24,690 nucleotides of DNA from RYN-428 sp035551995. GTDB lineage: Bacteria > Planctomycetota > Phycisphaerae > Tepidisphaerales > Tepidisphaeraceae. The translations under genes and the position numbers were made by a program. This document shows positions 16,108 through 21,797 of the stretch, one piece after another; position 1 is the stretch's first letter; each line of letters begins with the position of its first letter. The DNA lies in the NCBI GenBank assembly GCA_035551995.1, contig DASZME010000079.1, forward strand, positions 1 to 24,690, written 5' to 3'. The notes beneath the pieces are model-generated. The model made no database searches, had not been told where the DNA came from, and saw only the letters and a program-made list of their open reading frames with translations.

Positions 16108-17406
16108 TTACCGGGCGCCTCTCCGAAGTATGACCGACGGAATCGTGCTGAAGAGAATCGTCAGGTCATGGAAGATCGTCCGCCGCCGCATGTACTCCAC
16201 GTCCATCCGCACCCACTCGGAAAAACTAACCGTTGATCGGCCTTTCACCTGCCAGATGCACGTCAACCCCGGCGTGGCGTTGAGACGGTGGCGCTGCCAT
16301 TGCTCGCACCCTTCCTGCTCGGCGATCGGAAGCGGGCGCGGGCCGACAAGCGACATTTCTCCGCGAATCACGTTCCAAAGCTGCGGCAATTCGTCGATGC
16401 TGGTCTTACGGAGAATGTGGCCGATTTTCGTGACGCGGGGATCATTTGTCAGCTTGAAAGCCGGGCCGTCCTGCTCGTTGAAAGCGCGCAATTCCTGCTG
16501 GCGTTTCTCGGCGTTGACGCACATCGTGCGAAATTTGTAGATCACAAAAGGCTTGCCGCCCAGGCCCGATCGGCGTTGCGTGAAAATAACCGAACCGGGA
16601 GACGTCAACTTAATCGCCGCGGCGGCCACCGCGAGGATCGGGGAGAGTACCATTAATAAGACCGCGGCGCCGATCATGTCCAGCGTCCGCTTCCAACGCG
16701 GCATCGGATAGGCGAGCAACTCTTCGATCGCTTCGACCGGCGCGTGGGATACCGCGGCCGCGTTCGCCGCACGCTTGCCTTTCGCGTATCCGTTGCGGCG
16801 TTTGGATCGCGGCGAAACGGGCGATAAAACGGGCGGCGAGGTGGATTCGTGATCGCCGATGCCAAGTCCGCTAAAGCGGTCGGAGGCGGCGATATTGTGG
16901 CCGTTCATCCATTTTTTTCCGTTGGCTTTGCCGTTGCTGTGGCCGTGCCCGTAGCCGTTGAGTTTCATTCCGGCGCCGGCGGCGCGGATTTCCTCGCCGA
17001 CGTGAACCAACTCGGGAACTTTCAGCGGCGCCGGCGCCTGTCCCTGCATTAGCGCCACGCGATCGCGCGGATACGAATAGACCGTGGCCAACGGCCGGGG
17101 TTGATGCCGGGCGACGTCGCCGGCGACCTTCTCGGCGAAGGCGCGGGCGCCTTGCGGCATCGTGTCCGGCAAAAGTGCCGCCAGGTGCTCGGCGCCCATC
17201 CAGCCGACGTCGTCGGTCAGGCGGACACTTTTCAACATCGTCCGCGCCAGGCGACGAACCAGCATCGATCGGCGCCGGCCGTGACCGACCCGGAACAACA
17301 CCAGCGAGAACGCCTGCCCGTTTCGGTCGGCCCTGGCGCACTCGCGGCGAACCAGATGATCCATCACCAACGGCGCCGCAACGGCATCAAAACGATGTGA
17401 TCGCAT
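16108..17406 (-). CDS. GGDEF-like/sugar transferase fusion (exopolysaccharide priming)
   Basis: 432 residues in three parts. Residues 13-115 look like a degenerate GGDEF domain: the layout matches, ending ALLPDT, but the signature reads MGAEHLAALLP, so diguanylate cyclase activity is not expected. Residues 116-235 are a linker rich in Gly, Asn, His and Lys (GYGHGHSNGKANGK). Residues 236-432 are a bacterial sugar transferase (WcaJ/ExoY/EpsL type): membrane helix at about 243-266, KFRTM at 291-295, SIDELPQLWNV at 336-346, LVGPRP at 353-358 and a C-terminal catalytic fold. Such enzymes move a sugar phosphate onto undecaprenyl phosphate at the inner membrane. A GTG at 17418 could extend the start by four residues. 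No other polysaccharide genes are in view. Confidence 0.85.
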   Translation of the reverse strand: MRSHRFDAVAAPLVMDHLVRRECARADRNGQAFSLVLFRVGHGRRRSMLVRRLARTMLKSVRLTDDVGWMGAEHLAALLPDTMPQGARAFAEKVAGDVARHQPRPLATVYSYPRDRVALMQGQAPAPLKVPELVHVGEEIRAAGAGMKLNGYGHGHSNGKANGKKWMNGHNIAASDRFSGLGIGDHESTSPPVLSPVSPRSKRRNGYAKGKRAANAAAVSHAPVEAIEELLAYPMPRWKRTLDMIGAAVLLMVLSPILAVAAAAIKLTSPGSVIFTQRRSGLGGKPFVIYKFRTMCVNAEKRQQELRAFNEQDGPAFKLTNDPRVTKIGHILRKTSIDELPQLWNVIRGEMSLVGPRPLPIAEQEGCEQWQRHRLNATPGLTCIWQVKGRSTVSFSEWVRMDVEYMRRRTIFHDLTILFSTIPSVILRRGAR

Positions 17407-17670
17407 GTTCGTATTCACTCTGCTTGCGAAGAAAACGTCGGATCGGGGACAGTCCCTGGGACTTCACCGGCGCCGCTCCTTCTGGTACATCATTCGGCCG
17501 CGTCCACACGCGAACCGTTCATGGATGACATACCTTTGAATTCGCCCGCATGCGGGATGATTAAGGTTCCGTGTGGGTCCGATGAGCGGCCATCACCGCC
17601 CGCTGTGGAAACCTGTGACGTTGACGCGGGCGGCGCGGTCTATTCCAGCGGATGCAATCGGTAATTGAAC

Positions 17671-18336
17671 ATGGCTTCTCGCGACGCCGATCTTCCGCTT
17701 CTTTACGCCACGCCGACGGCCTGGGCCGGGCGGGTCTTGACGCAATCGCTGCAACTGCTCAACGATCACGCCCATCTTGAAAAGAAAGCCGCGGCCAATG
17801 CGCTGGAGCTTGTCAATCGCTGGCCCGAACCCAATCCACCGGAAAACTGGGTTGCGGGAATGACGGCCATCGCCCGCGACGAGGTGGAACACCTGGGGAT
17901 GGTCACCCGGCTCTTATCGCGCCGGGGCGGGAGGCTGAGCCGCCAGCATGGCAATCCCTACGCGTCGGAGCTTCGCGCGCTGGTTCGCAAGGGACAAGGG
18001 CCGGCCGAACTGGTCGATCGCCTGATGATATCGGCTCTGATCGAAGCTCGAAGCTGCGAACGCTTTAAGCTCCTGGCCGATCACCTGTCGGCCATCGACG
18101 CATCCGATCGATCGCCGTCCGATCTGGAATTACTGAAGCTCTATCGCGCGCTGTGGGCGAGCGAGCATGGGCATTATCGGACGTTTCTTCAACTGGCCGA
18201 GCAGATTCGGCCACCCGACGAAGTGCAATCGCGATGGGAGTGGATGCTGGAGGCCGAGGCGCGGATCATCGCAAAGCAGCCGGAGGGGCCGCGAATGCAT
18301 AGTGGAACGGGCTGGGAGTCTGTTGGGCGGGAGTGA
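17671..18336 (+). CDS. miaE: tRNA-(ms2io6A)-hydroxylase-like diiron protein
   Basis: 221 residues. MiaE hydroxylates the isopentenyl side chain of ms2i6A37 in tRNAs reading UNN codons, using O2 and a diiron centre. All six expected ligands are visible in a four-helix layout: Glu37 (DHAHLEKKAA), Glu71 and His74 (DEVEHLGM), Glu125 (LIEARSCERF), Glu165 and His168 (SEHGHY). The ATG at 17671 gives a protein of family length; a TTG two codons earlier is also in frame. No Shine-Dalgarno is clear. It ends 12 bases before the end of the convergent zinc-ribbon gene. The substrate-making enzymes MiaA and MiaB are not in the window. Confidence in the fold is high, in the exact substrate moderate. Confidence 0.87.
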   Translation: MASRDADLPLLYATPTAWAGRVLTQSLQLLNDHAHLEKKAAANALELVNRWPEPNPPENWVAGMTAIARDEVEHLGMVTRLLSRRGGRLSRQHGNPYASELRALVRKGQGPAELVDRLMISALIEARSCERFKLLADHLSAIDASDRSPSDLELLKLYRALWASEHGHYRTFLQLAEQIRPPDEVQSRWEWMLEAEARIIAKQPEGPRMHSGTGWESVGRE

Positions 18337-18348
18337 ATCGATCGATCG

Positions 18349-19014
18349 CTAAAACGGGATGTCGTCCTCGCCGATCGATCCGCCGCCTTTGGGTACTTCG
18401 CGTTCGGTCCAATCGATTTCGCGGGGGCGCTCGTCGGGCTGGTCGTATTTTTTTTCTTCCTCGGTCACCCAATTCGTCGCTTCGTCCTCGGGGCGCTGGC
18501 CGGGCTCCAGGCCGTGTTTCCATTCGTCGCCCTCGATGTCGTCGTCGGTTGACGACTGTTCCATCAGACGATAACCCGGCTCGCTTGGATCGTACTCGCT
18601 TTCGTCCCCGGTCAGGTCCTCGAAGAATTCGCCGGATTCGTCATCATCGTCGTCATCGTCATCGTCCCACGGGAGGGCCTGATCGGAAATATCGTCGTCG
18701 TGAAACCAACCGGCGTTGGCGGGATGATCGGGATCGACTGGGAAGATGTCGAAGGTGAAACCGGCGCCGCCGCAGTTGGGGGTGGGGCACATCCAAAAGC
18801 CGTCGAAATCATTCCGGCCGCCCTTGATCTTCTGGAACCAGATGGCGTCACTCTTGAACGTCCGGCGGCAATGCAGACAAAAACATTCGCACGGCTCCAT
18901 CGGCGGGGCGAACTGATCCTTCTGGCGGCGCGCGTCGTCGGCGTCCCAGGCCTCTTCATCGCCGTCGGGACCTTCATCGCGAGAATGGCGCTGTACGGAC
19001 ATTTCAATAATCAT
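18349..19014 (-). CDS. Acidic zinc-ribbon protein with SSB-like C-terminal tip
   Basis: 221 residues; no known family recognised. Cys42, 44, 46 and 49 (CECFCLHC) and Cys76 and 81 (CPTPNC) look like a zinc ribbon flanking an aromatic core (FDGFWMCP). The rest is strongly acidic and probably disordered, with nine consecutive Asp at 117-125 coded by a repetitive GAC/GAT run (18640-18666) and many Asp/Glu after it. The last residues are GEDDIPF, nearly the acidic tip DDDIPF by which bacterial SSB recruits repair and replication partners. It has no OB-fold, so it is not SSB itself. The gene starts 56 bases after the SpoIIE phosphatase gene ends on the same strand. A start at the ATG at 19002 is also possible. 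Function unknown. Confidence 0.75.
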   Translation of the reverse strand: MIIEMSVQRHSRDEGPDGDEEAWDADDARRQKDQFAPPMEPCECFCLHCRRTFKSDAIWFQKIKGGRNDFDGFWMCPTPNCGGAGFTFDIFPVDPDHPANAGWFHDDDISDQALPWDDDDDDDDDESGEFFEDLTGDESEYDPSEPGYRLMEQSSTDDDIEGDEWKHGLEPGQRPEDEATNWVTEEEKKYDQPDERPREIDWTEREVPKGGGSIGEDDIPF

Positions 19015-19070
19015 GCCGTGTCGTTGCGATGAATCAAGTAAAAATCGAGAGATGCGTTGCTAAAGACTTA

Positions 19071-21020
19071 TCACCTTTGCGCGGTTTGAAGTGTCTTTAT
19101 CGCCGCGGGGAGGGCGCCGTGTTGCGGCGAAGCTTTTGCTTTCGCGAAAAGGTGGATCGCCACGAGGGTTAGATCGTCGCGCAATATTTCGCCCCGCCGG
19201 AAGGTATTCACCGCCGACACGGCGTTCTGGAGCAAATCTTCGGCGCTTTTCACCTGGCCGTTGAGGGCTTTGCGCAGGCCTTCGGTCCGCAGACGATCGC
19301 CGGTTGAATTTTCGGCTTCGATGACGCCATCGGTGTAAAGCAGAAGGGACGAACCGGGGCGCAGGTGAAAACGCTCGGTGTGATAGGGCGTCGTGGAATC
19401 GACGCCGGCGACGAGTTGCGGCTCCAGATCGACCAGCTTGAACGAGTCGCCGTCGCTGACCATCGGGTTGGGATGGCCGGCGGTCGAGATCGCGACCTCG
19501 CCGGTCTGGGAATCAATCACCAGGATTTGCATGGTCACGAACTGGCCGTTGAAAACCTGGTTGGTCAGTTGACGATTGACGTCTTCGAGACAGCGGCCGG
19601 GATCGCAAAATTGCGGAAGGGTGTTGCGGAGCAAAAGCTGCGTCGTGGCCATGAGAAAAGCGGCCGACATTCCATGCCCGGTGACGTCGCCGATCAGGAC
19701 GGCGGTACGGCCGTCGGGAAGCTCGAAAAAGTTGTAGAAGTCGCCGCTGATGTGGTTGGCCGGGCGGTTGAGGGTGGCGATGTCGAGCAGCGCGGCGCCG
19801 CAGGTAGTCTTGGTCTTTTCCGGGAGCCAGGCGAGCTGAATCTTGCGCGCCTGGCGCATCTCGTTTTGCAACGACTGATGGCGCAGGCGCTCCATCTTCA
19901 TTCGGCTTAGAATTAGCTGCGCGGCGGTGGTCACGAGAATCGCCGTCATCGACACCGCGACGAATATCGCCCAGAAAAGCGCTTTGCCCGCCAGGTCCGT
20001 CACGACCGCGTCAACGTCTTTCAGCGGCGACGTCATCACCACGATCCACCGGTTTCCCAACACCTTCACGGGGCAGGCGCTGACCATCGACGGCTCAAAG
20101 CGCAAGGCGCCGACATGGAAAGGCTGACTTAAAACCTTGGTCGCGCTGTAGTTTTCAGGGGCGAAATCGGCCAGCGCCTGATTGAGTTGGGGATCGCCTC
20201 CTTCGCCGAGGCGGGTGCCGACCAGTTCGTGGCGGGAGGACGCCATGATTCGCATGTTTTCATCGACCAGGAAGGCGCCGCTGACGCCGTGCAGGCCGAG
20301 TCCAACCAGATAATTGCGCTCGACTGGCCGCGCCGACACCGCCGCGACCAGCCAGCCGACGCGGCGCTGGATCATTGTCGCCCGCGCCCCGGCGCCAAAT
20401 TTGACGCCCGTAATCAGCGGCAATGCAATGAGCTTGATTTCGCGTTCATCCACCAGGGCCAGGGCGCTGATCGCCGGTTCCTTGAGCCCTTTGAGCCAAT
20501 CGCCGTACAAAGCCGCCAGATGCTGCTCGAATGTATTAATGGCGGTCGCGGGCGCTGTGGCCGCCGTCGAATTGCGGGCGGAGGCGGCCTGTAACTTGAG
20601 GGGTTTGTCGTCGATCCCCAACATGCGCGGCTGCATTCTTTCATCGACCATGAACAAGCGCGCCCGCCCTTCCAATTGGCGAACGAGCAATGCGCCAAGC
20701 GCCTGGCGCACAAGCGCGAAGGTCGGCAACGGCCGGGCCTCGGGCGAGGGCTCGGGGAGATCGGGAAGATCGGTGACTTCCTCATCGTCGGATTTGAGAA
20801 GATTCAAATCGCTGAGAATGGAATCGTAAAACCCGCCGGCGCCATGGGCGGTTTGCTCGGCGAGCAGGGTCTGGCGGACACGAGCCTGGTCCAGCGCCTG
20901 AATCCGGGCGGAATTGTAAACGTGGCGGGCGGCGGCGATAACGACCGCCAGCAGCAGCGCAAGCAAAAGCAGGTTGATCGCCAGGATCCTGCGAACGAAA
21001 TGCTTGACGCTTTTATCCAT
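19071..21020 (-). CDS. Membrane sensor SpoIIE/PP2C-type phosphatase (RsbU-like)
   Basis: 649 residues. The first membrane helix is at about 12-32 (LLLLALLLAVVIAAA). An extracytoplasmic sensor region of about 310 residues follows, whose second half (GAFLVDENMRIMASS, then GNRWIVVMTSPL) looks like a Cache domain. The second helix is at about 350-372. The cytoplasmic part is a PPM/SpoIIE serine phosphatase with metal-binding Asp in GDFYNFF, GDVTGHGMSAAFLM (about 440-450), YTDGVIEAEN (about 563) and RDDLTLVAI (about 617). No HAMP domain is evident. Family members usually dephosphorylate an anti-sigma antagonist; none is encoded nearby. It lies between the PilZ gene (91 bases upstream) and the zinc-ribbon gene (56 bases downstream), probably in one operon. 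Confidence 0.92.
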   Translation of the reverse strand: MDKSVKHFVRRILAINLLLLALLLAVVIAAARHVYNSARIQALDQARVRQTLLAEQTAHGAGGFYDSILSDLNLLKSDDEEVTDLPDLPEPSPEARPLPTFALVRQALGALLVRQLEGRARLFMVDERMQPRMLGIDDKPLKLQAASARNSTAATAPATAINTFEQHLAALYGDWLKGLKEPAISALALVDEREIKLIALPLITGVKFGAGARATMIQRRVGWLVAAVSARPVERNYLVGLGLHGVSGAFLVDENMRIMASSRHELVGTRLGEGGDPQLNQALADFAPENYSATKVLSQPFHVGALRFEPSMVSACPVKVLGNRWIVVMTSPLKDVDAVVTDLAGKALFWAIFVAVSMTAILVTTAAQLILSRMKMERLRHQSLQNEMRQARKIQLAWLPEKTKTTCGAALLDIATLNRPANHISGDFYNFFELPDGRTAVLIGDVTGHGMSAAFLMATTQLLLRNTLPQFCDPGRCLEDVNRQLTNQVFNGQFVTMQILVIDSQTGEVAISTAGHPNPMVSDGDSFKLVDLEPQLVAGVDSTTPYHTERFHLRPGSSLLLYTDGVIEAENSTGDRLRTEGLRKALNGQVKSAEDLLQNAVSAVNTFRRGEILRDDLTLVAIHLFAKAKASPQHGALPAAIKTLQTAQR

Positions 21021-21111
21021 TGGGCCGCCGGTCTTCCTGACCGCAGCCTATTCTAGCGATCGGAGATTCATAGTTAACCCGGCGGCGCGAAATTGTTGTC
21101 CGCGGAGCGGA

Positions 21112-21501
21112 TCAGGCGGCGTCAAGACGGGCCGAGATGCTGGCGAGGAATTCCACCCCCGCTTCCATCTTTCCGCCCTGATCGGCGCCGCCGCGATCGA
21201 CCCAGACGATCCGCACGGGAATCATCTGTCGTCGGTTCGCCAGCGATTCTCCGCTGCTGCTCAGACCGACATGGATATTCAAGGTCTCGCCTTGGCGCAC
21301 GGGGGCGTAGGCGGGTAGCTCGATGCGCAAGCCGGTTGCGCTGATATCTTCGGTTTGCCCGCCAAAGTACCTGTTTGTGCGCGAATCGAATATCTTGACC
21401 GGTCTTTGCTGACGTACGCGCAAACCGCGCCGCCTTTCAAAACCGTTTGCGTCATCATCTTCGTTCGACCACTGAGCCGGCTCTGACATTAGAAGGGTCA
21501 C
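21112..21501 (-). CDS. PilZ-domain protein (putative c-di-GMP receptor)
   Basis: 129 residues when begun at the GTG at 21501. That start is favoured because GGGAG (21508-21512) lies six bases before it; longer and shorter ATG starts exist in the same frame. The PilZ domain covers about 22-122, with both ligand motifs: RRRGLR (Arg24 and Arg28 fit RxxxR) and DISATG at 52-57 (DxSxxG). It should therefore bind cyclic di-GMP in the cytoplasm. Three Asp and a Glu at about 14-18 make the N-terminus acidic. It is the first of three genes in one direction, followed by the SpoIIE phosphatase, which suggests a joint signalling function; this is inference from order alone. Confidence 0.86.
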   Translation of the reverse strand: MTLLMSEPAQWSNEDDDANGFERRRGLRVRQQRPVKIFDSRTNRYFGGQTEDISATGLRIELPAYAPVRQGETLNIHVGLSSSGESLANRRQMIPVRIVWVDRGGADQGGKMEAGVEFLASISARLDAA

Positions 21502-21507
21502 GCTAAA

Positions 21508-21512
21508 CTCCC
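21508..21512 (-). promoter_or_regulatory. Shine-Dalgarno deciding the PilZ start
   Basis: GGGAG on the minus strand, six bases before the GTG at 21501. It argues for the GTG over the ATG starts at 21552 and 21489. Confidence 0.6.
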
Positions 21513-21651
21513 AAAAGCCCCACATCGATGTCCGAATTGCCCAAGCTCCCATCCGGTACTGTTATCGGAACAGCTCGATGTGAAGTTGGAGTAATTCTTT
21601 TCATTTTTTGTATAGCAGTCCCTTTTATCTCGGATTTACTCCCTTCCCGGC

Positions 21652-21675
21652 TTGACATTAAAGCGGCGTTGTCAA
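21652..21675. other. TTGACA/TGTCAA inverted repeat
   Basis: TTGACA (21652-21657) and TGTCAA (21670-21675) form a symmetrical pair separated by 12 bases, in the intergenic region between the PilZ gene and leuS. It could be an operator. The TTGACA half could also be a -35 box, but no matching -10 sits at the right distance. Confidence 0.3.
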
Positions 21676-21761
21676 CCGATGAAATATTTGCCGAAGTACA
21701 TGCGTTATCGGACTTTACGCCGCCGAATCGTTAGCGCCCGATAATGTTGGCGACGGTGTGA

Positions 21762-21790
21762 CTGACAACGCAAGCGACTTGCTCTATATT
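21762..21790 (+). promoter_or_regulatory. Sigma70-type promoter of leuS
   Basis: CTGACA (21762-21767), a 17-base spacer and TATATT (21785-21790) each match five of six consensus bases. Transcription should start at about 21797-21798, the very base where the leuS ATG begins, and no Shine-Dalgarno is present. The leuS message is therefore predicted to be leaderless. Confidence 0.65.
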
Positions 21791-21797
21791 TGCCCGC

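Noticed and set aside
21528..21734. Small hydrophobic open frame upstream of leuS
   Set aside because: No ribosome binding site or recognisable pattern; it overlaps the PilZ leader and the AT-rich intergenic DNA.
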